Below, piece by piece: positions 1 to 8,492 of a stretch of 64,000 nt of DNA. The DNA is from JANNSO01 sp964485395 (GTDB taxonomy: Bacteria; Spirochaetota; Spirochaetia; Treponematales; UBA12059). The position numbers were made by a program, and so were the translations under genes. Below the pieces are notes generated by a model. It was not told the origin of the DNA, did not search any database, and was given only the letters and a program-made list of their open reading frames with translations. The stretch's first letter is position 1; each line of letters starts with the position of its first letter. Where the stretch lies: NCBI GenBank assembly GCA_964485395.1, contig CAZAJF010000017.1, forward strand, positions 1 to 64,000, in the 5' to 3' direction.

Positions 1-55
1 GCCAGCTCTCCCCTTTTCTGAAAAGACCGTTGCACTTAGTACTTGAATTCAAGTA

Positions 56-163
56 GCCTAACAATCGCTTTAAGCGGATAAAGCTATGTCACGGTTATAT
101 GCTGTCGCTACGCTCGGCATAAACCGCGCCATCTACGCTTTACCGCTTAAGCGTATGTTAGGC
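56..163 (+). other. Integron attC recombination site 1
   Basis: The ends are the inverse core sites GCCTAAC (56-62) and GTTAGGC (157-163). Inside them CGCTTTAAGCGG (66-77) pairs with CCGCTTAAGCG (143-153), leaving one unpaired T, as expected for the extrahelical base of attC sites. The centre holds another imperfect inverted repeat (cacggttatatgc / gcataaaccgcg). Length 108 bp, within the known attC range. It closes an upstream cassette that lies outside the window. No integron integrase is visible here. Confidence 0.85.
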
Positions 164-262
164 AGACCCTTCGGGCAAAAAGCAAATAGTAATATTTCAT
201 ATCATATCAAAAAACATTCATTAAATCATTGCCAAAAATTGGTAAATAAAGGAAGAATAATC

Positions 263-469
263 ATGTATTTTATTATTGGTTTGGTTTTCGGTTTTATTGG
301 AATTATTTTATTATTTTATTTCTCTATTAGATTAATAAAAGTTGGACAGGGAAAACTAAAATTACATCAACCAATATTTACACTTAAAACATACAAAATT
401 ATTGGCTTTTCTATTTTTTGTTTCTCCATAGCATTCACAATATTTTTATTAATACTATTTTTATTGTAA
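263..469 (+). CDS. Small two-helix membrane protein, cassette gene
   Basis: This 68-residue protein is not recognised. The start at 263 is chosen because AAAGGAAG lies just upstream. An open frame runs back to 86, but that part crosses the attC site and is not plausible protein. The product has two hydrophobic segments (about residues 2-23 and 47-68) around a short basic stretch (RLIKVGQGKLK), so it should sit in the cytoplasmic membrane. Its AT content is far above that of the chromosome, and it is the only gene between two attC sites, which is typical of a mobile integron cassette. Function unknown; small membrane proteins in cassettes are often toxin, immunity or phage-defence parts, but nothing here shows that. 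Confidence 0.6.
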   Translation: MYFIIGLVFGFIGIILLFYFSIRLIKVGQGKLKLHQPIFTLKTYKIIGFSIFCFSIAFTIFLLILFLL

Positions 470-702
470 AATAAAATAGTATAGAAAATACTACTAACAT
501 TTCTAAATACTTTTTTAGATCACATCGAATTTATAAAGTACGTAATTATAATATGACAGTATTTATCATAAAATTAAATACAGAAATAAATAGAAACAAA
601 GCAATCTATAAGCCTAATAGACAATTACAGTACTCAAAATACTAAAATATATTCCATATATTCATTATAGAAAAACAATAAGAAATAAATAAGAAAAATA
701 TT
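470..702. other. AT-rich non-coding part of cassette
   Basis: Very AT-rich stretch between the cassette gene and its attC site. I see no convincing frame, RNA gene or terminator. Such long 3' untranslated tails occur in chromosomal integron cassettes. Confidence 0.5.
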
Positions 703-814
703 GCCTAAAAATTGCTTCAACTTGATTCGTCTATTGTCACGGTTTGTGCTATCGCTTCGCTCTTGATGCACAAACCGCGCTAATATACGGCCCGCAACTT
801 AAAAATTGTTAGGC
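703..814 (+). other. Integron attC recombination site 2
   Basis: The ends are GCCTAAA (703-709) and GTTAGGC (808-814). AATTGCTTCAACTTG near the left end pairs imperfectly with CAACTTAAAAATT near the right end. A central stem, cacggtttgtgc / gcacaaaccgcg, matches the central stem of attC site 1 closely, so the two sites belong to the same array family. The sequence after the right core (GGACCCGCTT) resembles that after site 1 (AGACCCTTCG). Confidence 0.82.
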
Positions 815-850
815 GGACCCGCTTTGCGCGCATAATAATAAGGAAAATTG

Positions 851-1167
851 ATGGATAGTCAAATAAAATTACTAAAACCGAAGAATCAGAGCAATATGTT
901 TTAATACAAATAAATGGATATATTGACGAGCCCAACGCCAAAGAAATATGGAAAACTTTATATGATCAATGCGACAGCATGAACAAGCATATCTTCCTTG
1001 ATTTATCCAATATTGATTTTTTTTCTTCTGGTGGAGCGTCAATCGGTGGATTATATCAATTGCGATATAGGTTAGCGGATAATGATAAAATTGTAATATT
1101 GGTTGGATTAAACGATAAAATCAAAAATGACTGGCGGACGAAACCTGGGAGTGTTAAGGCTCAATAG
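851..1167 (+). pseudogene. STAS-domain cassette gene, frameshifted and truncated
   Basis: An ATG at 851 with AAGGAAAA upstream starts a reading frame that stops after 17 codons. One extra base in the A-run at about 865-868 would join it to the frame that stays open to 1167, giving a protein of about 105 residues. That protein has a STAS fold pattern: strand YVLIQINGYID, then FLDLSNIDFFSSGGASIGG, which matches the DLS-x4-SSG signature of anti-sigma factor antagonists, then KIVILVG. The last helix of the family seems missing; the end is replaced by an unrelated tail at about 1130, near the recombinase remnant. STAS antagonists bind anti-sigma kinases. Either a real one-base deletion or a sequencing error would explain the break. 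Confidence 0.6.
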
Positions 1168-2452
1168 TCTACCTGACTGATAGTCCGAATATCCGCCTGT
1201 TTTTTTACACTAGGTGCTGCGTACATCAGATCCACTGCCTTTGCCACATCCTCAGCGCGTAATAACGTCAGATGAGTATAAACTGCTTGCACACGCGTTA
1301 AAATCTTAGCCTCAGCGCTAGACCAACCAAGAAACGATTTGACGAGAAGCGGAGGTACAATAGCTACCAGAAGATTGGTATTTAACGTGTGCCGTGCAGA
1401 ATGACAAGATATCCAACGGCCATCATCGGAAAGAAGGGTGGTCGCTCTAAATTCTTTGATTCGTTTTTCAAGGACATTATGCAATCCTTCGTAACCAAGT
1501 GACTTTCCGTCTATAGTGCCAAAAACAAAATCATCGTCAGATACCTCGACAGGCCAAGATTTCCACCAAACAAGCAGTTTATCAAGTGCTATCTTGGCAA
1601 GAACAATTTCCCGTACTTTCCCCACTTGGGCTTGCCAATACCATCTAATCCCTTATGAGCTTCTGAAATTTTACAGTGCCCCGTCTTTAAGTCTACTGCA
1701 GACCATCGTAACGCCCTCGATTCTCCCGCTCTAATACCTGTGCAAAACAAAAAAACAAGCATGGCCTCATCCCGTATCGCTTGGTTAGCTTTTAGTTCCT
1801 TGCGTGCAACCTAAGCTCCTGGCTTGATTGTTACAGCTCCTTCAACCTGAATCGCTATCGCAAGTGTCCTAGAGTGTAAGAAGCGAAATAGAGATCCGAC
1901 CTCTTTCGGTGAAAGTATTCCTCTTACTTGCTTTTCATATTTGATTTCACCAACCTCAGAACCAGGATTTGTTTCAATGTCACCGCGAAAGCATGCTTCT
2001 GATAAAATAGTCTTAGCGGTTGCAATGCAATTGTTCACCGTATTCAAGCCCATGCCAGATGCCTGCAACCGACGCCGCAGATCAAGAAGATCGCCACGTT
2101 TTGTCTTGGCAATCGCATGTCCGGAAAAGATTTCGTCTTTTAGAAGATGTTTCATTAAGATTGCACGACATTGACTTAAGTGCTGCAATCCGATGCTATG
2201 GCCTTCCTGCCGGAGGCGTATGAAATGGGAGCAGGTTTCTGGAACGAAAAACGGTTTGGCGTATTCAGCAAAGGGAAGAGATGAAGAATCAGCTCGAAGA
2301 TCGTCCATGCTAGAACGAATAAAATCTCGAGCGCATTCCTTATTAATCTCTCCAGTGGAGATTCGTTAACGTTTTCCGTCCTTACCAGTACACATAAAGT
2401 AATAGATCTTACTTTCTGGCCTCCGATAGGGTTCCGGATACTTCTTCTTCAT
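1161..2452 (-). pseudogene. Tyrosine recombinase (phage-type integrase), decayed
   Basis: Read leftward from ATG 2452 (MKKKYPEPYRR...). The arm-binding start, SAM-like core-binding domain and catalytic domain are all recognisable: box I TGIRAGESRALRW, box II HSARHT, nucleophile context VYTHL near the end. The frame is broken three times: TAA at 2366-2368, TAG at 1811-1813, and a frameshift near 1625-1640. The intact protein would have about 430 residues. It lies directly beside the 3' end of tRNA-Asn, so it most likely integrated an element there. I see no sign of the extra domain of integron integrases, so it is not IntI. Several independent lesions make sequencing error unlikely as the only cause. 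Confidence 0.85.
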
Positions 2453-2506
2453 TCCCATAAGTTCCCTCTTTCTGCATCCAATTTGAGTCCAGTGGGTGAA
2501 AACAAT

Positions 2507-2530
2507 AAAAAACCCCAGCCGAAGCCGGGG
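2507..2530 (-). terminator. Intrinsic terminator after tRNA-Asn
   Basis: On the minus strand a 7-bp stem (CCCCGGC / GCTGGGG with one G-U pair) and a TTCG tetraloop are followed by six T. It lies 34 nt past the tRNA 3' end. Confidence 0.8.
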
Positions 2531-2563
2531 CTTTATTTCCTTACTAAATAAGGACTTAACTTG

Positions 2564-2636
2564 CTCCCCCGCGCGGATTTGAACCACGGACCCAGTGGTT
2601 AACAGCCACTTGCTCTGCCAGCTGAGCTACAGGGGA
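2564..2636 (-). tRNA. tRNA-Asn(GTT)
   Basis: A complete cloverleaf on the minus strand: acceptor TCCCCTG paired with CGGGGGA, D arm GCTCAGCTGGCAGAGC, anticodon loop CTGTTAA with anticodon GTT, T loop TTCAAAT. CCA is not encoded. A recombinase remnant lies past its 3' end, so it has probably served as an integration site. Confidence 0.93.
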
Positions 2637-2678
2637 ATGCTGATTGAAAATCCTTTTCAGGTTCTCTCAGGCAGGGAA

Positions 2679-2707
2679 AAAATACAGGAAAGCATAAAAA
2701 ATGTCAA
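2679..2707 (-). promoter_or_regulatory. sigma70-type promoter of tRNA-Asn
   Basis: On the minus strand TTGACA (2707-2702), 17-bp spacer, TATTTT (2684-2679). Transcription would begin about 35 nt before the mature tRNA. Confidence 0.75.
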
Positions 2708-2765
2708 TATCAAAACAAGCAAATTTCAATACTGATTAAATATTGGAGATATTCCGAAGGCACAG

Positions 2766-3722
2766 TTAAATTAAAATAAACGAAGAATACATCTCTATAG
2801 GAATCCGAAGCTTATTTGCCACTTTGTTTATGGCTTGACTTGCCTGAATTGCAGTACTTTTATCCGGACATACGAGCCAGTATGCGCCTCCACCTCCCCC
2901 ACCACTCAGTTTTCCGCCTAATGCGCCATTTGAAAGACCAGTTTCAAGGATGGTTTCGAGATCATGGGTAGTGAGTTTAAGACGCCGCAGTTCTTCCATG
3001 GCATGCGTTGCCAAAATAGCAATATCCATAATCGGCGCTACTTGTGCTTTTTGCAGCAACGAACAAGCTTCGCTTGAAATATTCCCTAAAGTGTCTATGG
3101 CGATTCTGGTCGAATTGTCGCCACGGATCATTGCCGCAGCGATTGAAGAGATATGCCCAGCACAATCAGCCTGTCTCGGGACGGCTCCGTAGACCACAGG
3201 AACTGAATTACTGCGTTTCATAGCTGTAATCCTTGGAGGGAACTCTTCGTTAGGATCGAAGCGAAGGAAACCACCGGAGGTGGAAAGCGCCGTATCGATG
3301 CCCGATGGTGTACCGTGAAAGGCTTTCTCGCCTTCATGAGCGGCTCTCCATATATCCAATTCTTCGTGTTTTGCCATAGACAAATTGCCAGGATAAGTAC
3401 TTGAAGCCATTTTGGTCAAACGCGCGACCGCGACGCACAATGCCGCTGAGGAGCCGAAACCGCATGCTGGAGGAATATCGCTTTTTATGGTAAGGCGCCC
3501 ATGAGGTAGTGGAAGTCCCATAAATGAAGAAATCCTGTTGAACAAAGCCAAAACGGTAATTCTGTATTTATCTTGAATATCCAGGATAAGTTCGGGAACC
3601 TCGGTATCGAGATTGAGCTCGATACCGGAGGAAAGGCCGAGCCCCAAGGCTGGATATTTATATAACACGGAATGTTCGCCAAAAAGAAGCAATTTCCCGG
3701 TTGAGCGCGCATTCAACACCAT
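2766..3722 (-). CDS. mvk: Mevalonate kinase
   Basis: Phosphorylates mevalonate to 5-phosphomevalonate with ATP. The 318-residue GHMP kinase has the three family motifs in order: substrate-side KLLLFGEHSVLY near residue 10, the ATP loop PACGFGSSAA near residue 86, and the glycine-rich LSGGGGGGAYW near residue 273. GTPSGIDTALS holds the catalytic Asp region. Length fits bacterial and archaeal enzymes. Last gene of the leftward mevalonate operon; its start overlaps the end of the phosphomevalonate kinase gene by 10 nt, so translation is probably coupled. The run of six glycines in motif 3 is longer than usual but in place. Cytoplasmic. Confidence 0.92.
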   Translation of the reverse strand: MVLNARSTGKLLLFGEHSVLYKYPALGLGLSSGIELNLDTEVPELILDIQDKYRITVLALFNRISSFMGLPLPHGRLTIKSDIPPACGFGSSAALCVAVARLTKMASSTYPGNLSMAKHEELDIWRAAHEGEKAFHGTPSGIDTALSTSGGFLRFDPNEEFPPRITAMKRSNSVPVVYGAVPRQADCAGHISSIAAAMIRGDNSTRIAIDTLGNISSEACSLLQKAQVAPIMDIAILATHAMEELRRLKLTTHDLETILETGLSNGALGGKLSGGGGGGAYWLVCPDKSTAIQASQAINKVANKLRIPIEMYSSFILI

Positions 3723-4672
3723 AGAGGTCCTCCAGCGGGTACGAGCGGGGCGTAATCAACGTTTTCACTTTTGCCGGAAAGGGGTGGAATCGCAATGCCT
3801 ATTTCGTTACCCGCACCTAAGGCCTTGATGAAGTGATCGTGAGGAACATTCTCCATAAGGGCGCTTATGCCGATAAGGCTACCCAGCCTGATACCGGAAT
3901 CGCGCGAACGGATCAAGGCGGAAGTAAAGCCGACATGTATCGAATTTCCCGGCGCATCTATGCACAGAGCCTCTATCGCGTCGCTAGGTTCGGCCAATGC
4001 CCGCAATAACGGATTTATTTCTTCAGGTTTCTCGAGGCGCATTCTGCTAAAAGCCGCTACTGCATGGGAACTGGATACCGATTTTTGACCGAACACGATC
4101 GATGCAGGGGGAAGCCACTCAACCGGAAGGGATTTCCACGTAGGCTGCTCGCCTCCGGTAAAGATACCCAGCCCGCCGTGCATCGATGTATAGATATCGT
4201 ATCCTGAGCCTCGTCCGCCCTGCATCGCCCTGTGGCCTTTCAAGGCGATGGCCAGCGCGGAGGGCACAACCCGATCAGGATTCATTCCTGCGTGACGACA
4301 TATAAGAAGGGCCATGGCTACTGCGCTCGCAGCGCTGGAACCAAGCCCCGTTTTCCCGCCCTCGGCATTAAAAAAGGCGCTCGTATCGATACGCATGGCC
4401 AGTCCCCTGGGCAAGATTCCACCCGATAAGGGAAGCAACTCGGCTGCAGAATCTAGTATGCCCCGGGCTAGCGGCAGGTCAGGCAGGGATCCAGAGGTCC
4501 AATGCAGTGAGTCCTTGCCCATAATCGCCTCGAACGACCAGTCGCGGGCCGGTTCGGCGCATGCAAGCGCGCGGGGTTCAATGGCTACGGCCACGCCCTT
4601 GCCTCCGGAGATTGTTACAAGATATTCACCGGTTAGAAGCAGGTTACCCGGAACGCTTACCGTCGTCTTCAT
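3713..4672 (-). CDS. Phosphomevalonate kinase
   Basis: Adds the second phosphate in the mevalonate pathway, giving 5-diphosphomevalonate. GHMP kinase of 319 residues with PGNLLLTGEYLV at the start, the ATP loop KTGLGSSAASAVA near residue 117, and GGRGSGYDIYTSMHGG, which is typical of phosphomevalonate rather than mevalonate kinases. I start it at ATG 4672, which overlaps the preceding stop as ATGA; a longer frame begins at 4795 but would run deep into the upstream gene. Motif 3 is weaker (ALGAGNEIGIAI) than in the neighbouring mevalonate kinase. The operon position between decarboxylase and mevalonate kinase supports the call. Confidence 0.87.
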   Translation of the reverse strand: MKTTVSVPGNLLLTGEYLVTISGGKGVAVAIEPRALACAEPARDWSFEAIMGKDSLHWTSGSLPDLPLARGILDSAAELLPLSGGILPRGLAMRIDTSAFFNAEGGKTGLGSSAASAVAMALLICRHAGMNPDRVVPSALAIALKGHRAMQGGRGSGYDIYTSMHGGLGIFTGGEQPTWKSLPVEWLPPASIVFGQKSVSSSHAVAAFSRMRLEKPEEINPLLRALAEPSDAIEALCIDAPGNSIHVGFTSALIRSRDSGIRLGSLIGISALMENVPHDHFIKALGAGNEIGIAIPPLSGKSENVDYAPLVPAGGPLWC

Positions 4673-5727
4673 TGCCCCAGTCCCTGAATGGCGAGGGGAA
4701 TCGGATCGTTTGCGGGGAAGGCCTCTACGTAAGAGAGGTCCGGTATCTCCGAGTCTATGAAAGACCGTATCGCGGCGATTTCCGACTGGCTGCAAATAAT
4801 CTTAACTTGAGGACCAGCGTCCATGGTCTCCCAAGCGCCTATGCCTCTTGACCTGAGGGCGGCGCAAGCCCGAATTACCGCGACGCTGGCCGGCAACCAG
4901 TAGAGAACGGGAGGATTCGCGGCCAAAGCACTTGCGTGCATGCGCGAATAGGAAAGACGCGCTGCATTGCCGAGTTTCTCCATATCCTTGAGCGCAAGGG
5001 CGGATAAAGCCTCCTTGGCCAATAGCCTCGAGTCTTTTACCCAGGCAGGGTAATACGGAGAACTTTGGCGGGTAGATTCCATAGCCCCCCGAGAACTGGC
5101 TTCTTTGGGAAGCTTACTGGTTATTACGACAAGCACCCGAAATTCGGGCCAGTGACCTGCGGAATAAACACGCTCCGCATGGCTGGATCCAGCCGGCAGC
5201 ACGGTAAAGCCGCCATAGACGGCCCGTGCTGCGGATACTGAACCGAGCCTTGCCGAGGCGCTGGCTTGCCTCCGCTGGGACTCTGTTAAGGTCAGGTCTC
5301 CGCCTGGAATATTTTTAAGCATGGTACGGCAATCCTTGTCGGCAAGGCAATGACAGCCGAGCGCCAAAGCCGCAAATCCGGAAGACGAGCTTGCGAGGCC
5401 AGATGACGAAGGAAAAGCATTGGAACTGGATGCTTTGAAAGCCATGCCCTGGCAATCATACATAGCCCTGACTCCGGAAAAAAAAGGCTGGAACCGCAGC
5501 GGCGGCTGGATTGCGCCGTCAAGTTCCACGATGTCGGGCCGTCCCGGCTTTACGCAGCATACGGTGCTCGTCGTTACGAGTCCTCCGAGCGTTACAGCTA
5601 CGCTGGTAGTTGCAGGCAGGTTGGTTCCCGACAGCTGCTTTCCCCAGTATTTTACCAGGGCGAGACTTGGATTGGTTCGAATCTCCACGCATATTCCAGG
5701 CGGGTAAGAACCGGATTTTCGTTTCAT
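4669..5727 (-). CDS. mvaD: Diphosphomevalonate decarboxylase
   Basis: Converts 5-diphosphomevalonate to isopentenyl diphosphate with ATP use and loss of CO2. The 352-residue protein has NPSLALVKYWGK and LPATTSVAVTL at the N-terminus, the serine-rich ATP loop NAFPSSSGLASSSSGFAALA near residue 104, and ETMDAGPQVKIIC near residue 300 with the catalytic Asp of the family. Overlaps the HMG-CoA reductase gene by 4 nt upstream and the phosphomevalonate kinase gene by 4 nt downstream, so all three are translationally coupled. Confidence 0.93.
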   Translation of the reverse strand: MKRKSGSYPPGICVEIRTNPSLALVKYWGKQLSGTNLPATTSVAVTLGGLVTTSTVCCVKPGRPDIVELDGAIQPPLRFQPFFSGVRAMYDCQGMAFKASSSNAFPSSSGLASSSSGFAALALGCHCLADKDCRTMLKNIPGGDLTLTESQRRQASASARLGSVSAARAVYGGFTVLPAGSSHAERVYSAGHWPEFRVLVVITSKLPKEASSRGAMESTRQSSPYYPAWVKDSRLLAKEALSALALKDMEKLGNAARLSYSRMHASALAANPPVLYWLPASVAVIRACAALRSRGIGAWETMDAGPQVKIICSQSEIAAIRSFIDSEIPDLSYVEAFPANDPIPLAIQGLGQ

Positions 5728-7052
5728 GGCTGCGTGCCTCCGCTTGGGCTATCGGGATCGGAGTCCACGCCGGACATCAGTCTCGCGCGCAAGGCGGCTT
5801 GGGCGGCCGTTAATGTGAATATTTTTTTCCGGGAAAGGTCGTCGGCCACGATCCGAGCGAGGGGTCCCCTGGCTCCGGCCCTGTATGCAAGGCGCGCCGC
5901 ATGCAGCTTCATATGACCGCCCTGGATTCCACCGGTAACGAGAGCGAGCAGCGCGGCGAAGTTCTGCGCGAGACCGAGGGCTGCGGCAATCCTCGCCAAC
6001 TGAGTTCCCCCGGGGTTCCCAAGGAGCCTTAGGCATGCGCGCGCCGAAGGGTGCAAGTCTACCGAGCCGCCGACCGTACCCAGTGCGAGCGGAAGCTCGA
6101 GAATGCCTTCAAGGAAATCCGCGCCGCAGGTAAAATGGCTGAGCGAAGAAACCGAACCGCTCCTGGCCGCATATGAATGCGCGGCGGCCTCGATGGCGCG
6201 CGTATCGTTCATCGTCGCCGACGCCAGGGACGCGATGCCGTTCATGATCCCTTTATTATGCGTCACCGCGCGATTCGGGTCTTCGTTGGCCAGATCGCAC
6301 GCAAGCGCTATCCGCTGCGCAGCCTCGCGCCCAGTATATCCCCTGGCACCGGCTTGCAGCGTTGAAAAGGGCAGAGAGAAACGCGCGCCTGCCTTTCGAT
6401 CGGGGGAAGCATTGGAGAGTATGCACATGAGCGATGAGCCTCCGGAAATTTCCTCAACCAGGGAACGCAAAGCCTCCGCGGCGGTATTAACGATATTGGC
6501 CCCCATGGCATCGCGGACGTCTATGCTCAATTCGAGAGCCAGCAATCCGGTCTTGGGCAGGCGGTATACGCGAGTCTTTCGCAGGCCGCCGCCGCGTCTT
6601 TCGAGACTCTCCAATATCGGGCGCAGGCATATGCGCAAGGCGGGGTCGGAATCCCTCAGCCGCCGCTCGCCCGACTCGCCGACATCGCGCAGGTAAATAA
6701 AAGATTGCATGACTGGTTCGTCAGCCCAGGTGGTAAAGCCCCCGCCCTTGGCGATTATGTGCGCGGCATAGCCTGCCGCGGCGATTACCGATGGCTCTTC
6801 CACGGCCATTGGAATGGAATAGACGGCTCCGTCGATGAGGAAACCGCCGGCTATACCCAAGGGAATCGGCGTTATGCCGACTGCGGTTTCCACCATGAGA
6901 TCGGCTAATTCAAAGGCTGCGGGAGAAGCCGCGCCGGCCGATCGCTCGTCGTCATCGGAAAAAAATTCCGATTCCCAGGCCGCCTTGCGTTGGGCCGCCG
7001 ATAGAGAGCGAAAACCACCTTGAAGAATGCCCTGCGTTTTATTTTCTTCCAT
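5724..7052 (-). CDS. mvaA: HMG-CoA reductase, class II
   Basis: Reduces HMG-CoA to mevalonate, the committed step. The 442-residue soluble protein has no membrane anchor, as in bacterial class II enzymes. Recognisable parts: an N-terminal helix region, GITPIPLGIAGGFLIDG, the nucleotide-site DAMGANIVNT, NKGIMNGIASLASATMNDTR with the catalytic Lys/Asp region, and GTVGGSVDLHPSA near the end. ATG 7052 is used because GAAGG precedes it by 7 nt and the previous gene ends only 10 nt upstream; an open frame extends to 7160 inside that gene. Whether it prefers NADH or NADPH cannot be read safely. Confidence 0.93.
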   Translation of the reverse strand: MEENKTQGILQGGFRSLSAAQRKAAWESEFFSDDDERSAGAASPAAFELADLMVETAVGITPIPLGIAGGFLIDGAVYSIPMAVEEPSVIAAAGYAAHIIAKGGGFTTWADEPVMQSFIYLRDVGESGERRLRDSDPALRICLRPILESLERRGGGLRKTRVYRLPKTGLLALELSIDVRDAMGANIVNTAAEALRSLVEEISGGSSLMCILSNASPDRKAGARFSLPFSTLQAGARGYTGREAAQRIALACDLANEDPNRAVTHNKGIMNGIASLASATMNDTRAIEAAAHSYAARSGSVSSLSHFTCGADFLEGILELPLALGTVGGSVDLHPSARACLRLLGNPGGTQLARIAAALGLAQNFAALLALVTGGIQGGHMKLHAARLAYRAGARGPLARIVADDLSRKKIFTLTAAQAALRARLMSGVDSDPDSPSGGTQP

Positions 7053-7062
7053 AGGTGTACCT

Positions 7063-8139
7063 TCAGGATTCCCGGGACAGGCTATAGTCGCTGAGTTCGA
7101 GAAAAGCCTTGCGGGCTTCAGCTTGCGCGGGCTGTACAGTTTCGAAGCGTTCGAGGGCAAGCGTCGCGTAACGCCTCATTTTTTCAGCGACGTCGTGCGT
7201 TACGCCCAGGCTGTTCATCAAGTCGCGAACGATTTTGATATCCGGCCCGCTCAAGTCGGATTTGCCGAACAGCGTTGCCAGCATTGCTTTTTGGTCTGCG
7301 GAGGATCTGTCGAAAAGATACCGCCTGTGCAGCGTTTTCTTGTTTTCCTTGATATCTGAACCGGGGACTTTTCCCAAGGCCGCTGATTCCGCGAATAGGC
7401 CCAATTCGTCATCCTTAAGTTGGAAAACCATACCCAGGTACTCTCCCGCCTCTTCGAGGGCGCGAAGGTTTGCTTCGTCGGTTCCGGCGAGCAGGCAGCC
7501 GACCACAAGCGGCAGGCTGAATGTATAGCGTCCGGTTTTAAAGCGATAGAGTTTCAGGATATCAGCCTCGCTTGGTTCTGAACTGCCGAGCGCATCTCCA
7601 TTCAGCATGTCCTGCATCTGGGCGACGCCGACGAGACAGAGTTCCGATGCGGTAAACGAGGCGACCGCGCGCATTCGGTTCGCCATCGTCTCGTTGGAGG
7701 CAGGCAGGGAAGATAAAACGCCGGTACCGAGAAAAAACGCAATGTCGCCCGCGCAGATGGCGAGAGAGATACCCGCATGCAAAGGATCGGCCGAGACAAG
7801 CCCGTTTTTATACTGTTCGTGGATCGTAGGCATGCTGCGGCGTATGGCATCCCGATCCATAATATCGTCGTGTATAAGGAGTCCAGCCTGGAACAATTCC
7901 ATTGCGGCGCCCGCACGGTCGAGGATAGGATCGATGCTTGCGGAGGACGGGGCACAGAGCTCATATCCCAGGCGTACAAGAATACCGCGGAGCATTTTGC
8001 CACCCATGGCAAACGATTCGAGTTTCACAGCCAGATCCGTCCCCAAAGATGAAACATTGCCCAGAAAAGACGATTCAGAAAGAATCGTCTTTATAGACCG
8101 AGCGATGCCTGGACGGGCCTGGCGAAAATATTCAAGCAC
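7063..8139 (-). CDS. Short-chain polyprenyl (GGPP/FPP) synthase
   Basis: Condenses isopentenyl diphosphate with allylic diphosphates. The 358-residue all-alpha prenyltransferase has the first Asp-rich motif DDIMD near residue 93, in LIHDDIMDRD. The second is DDELG near residue 238, followed by GSDIKENKKTLHRRY. The second motif has Gly instead of the last Asp, like archaeal and actinobacterial geranylgeranyl synthases (DDILG), so C20 product is my inference. Starts at GTG 8139 with GGGAG nine nt upstream. First gene of the leftward isoprenoid operon, hence next to the likely promoter. Confidence 0.87.
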   Translation of the reverse strand: MLEYFRQARPGIARSIKTILSESSFLGNVSSLGTDLAVKLESFAMGGKMLRGILVRLGYELCAPSSASIDPILDRAGAAMELFQAGLLIHDDIMDRDAIRRSMPTIHEQYKNGLVSADPLHAGISLAICAGDIAFFLGTGVLSSLPASNETMANRMRAVASFTASELCLVGVAQMQDMLNGDALGSSEPSEADILKLYRFKTGRYTFSLPLVVGCLLAGTDEANLRALEEAGEYLGMVFQLKDDELGLFAESAALGKVPGSDIKENKKTLHRRYLFDRSSADQKAMLATLFGKSDLSGPDIKIVRDLMNSLGVTHDVAEKMRRYATLALERFETVQPAQAEARKAFLELSDYSLSRES

Positions 8140-8492
8140 TTGGTGGCTCCCAATAAAAATCTACAACGAAATTATACTAAGCATGCAGGTTTTCCGTGTT
8201 TCTTTGCAAGGGCTTTAAAAAAACAAAAAAGCTCCGGAAAAATACTTGAGCGCATAGTATAGTATGTACCGGGCTCCTTGAATTATACAGTATTTCTGAA
8301 TATACGCTATGGCTTCTCGGTAAAAACGCTTTTTTCAAGGACGGCTCGATTTTTACGCTAGCCGGAATAACTGTGTGCCCATGAGGTAATCATCCAGCCA
8401 CGCTTGATTATTTCTGCCAAGACCAGTATTTTTGCTTGTGCGCTTGATGCTGTTATTCGAGCATTCAAGAAACTGACCTGCAAGGGATTATA
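8140..8492. promoter_or_regulatory. Divergent intergenic region of the isoprenoid genes
   Basis: 353 bp between the leftward mevalonate operon and the rightward HMG-CoA synthase gene. A TATAAT box on the minus strand at 8176-8171 lies about 32 nt before the GTG start of the prenyl synthase, but no good -35 box stands 16-18 bp upstream. No clear rightward promoter, riboswitch or coding frame was found. Confidence 0.35.

Noticed and set aside
86..262. Upstream extension of the cassette membrane protein
   Set aside because: The frame is open, but it crosses the attC site and has no ribosome site; the start at 263 has one.
1126..1160. A third, degenerate attC end (GGCGGAC, GTTAAGGC)
   Set aside because: Short matches to core sites exist at the STAS/recombinase junction, but no paired left core or stem can be drawn.
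1161..2452. The recombinase as the integron integrase IntI
   Set aside because: Catalytic boxes are of the general phage type, no IntI-specific extra segment is visible, and it lies next to tRNA-Asn rather than an attI site.
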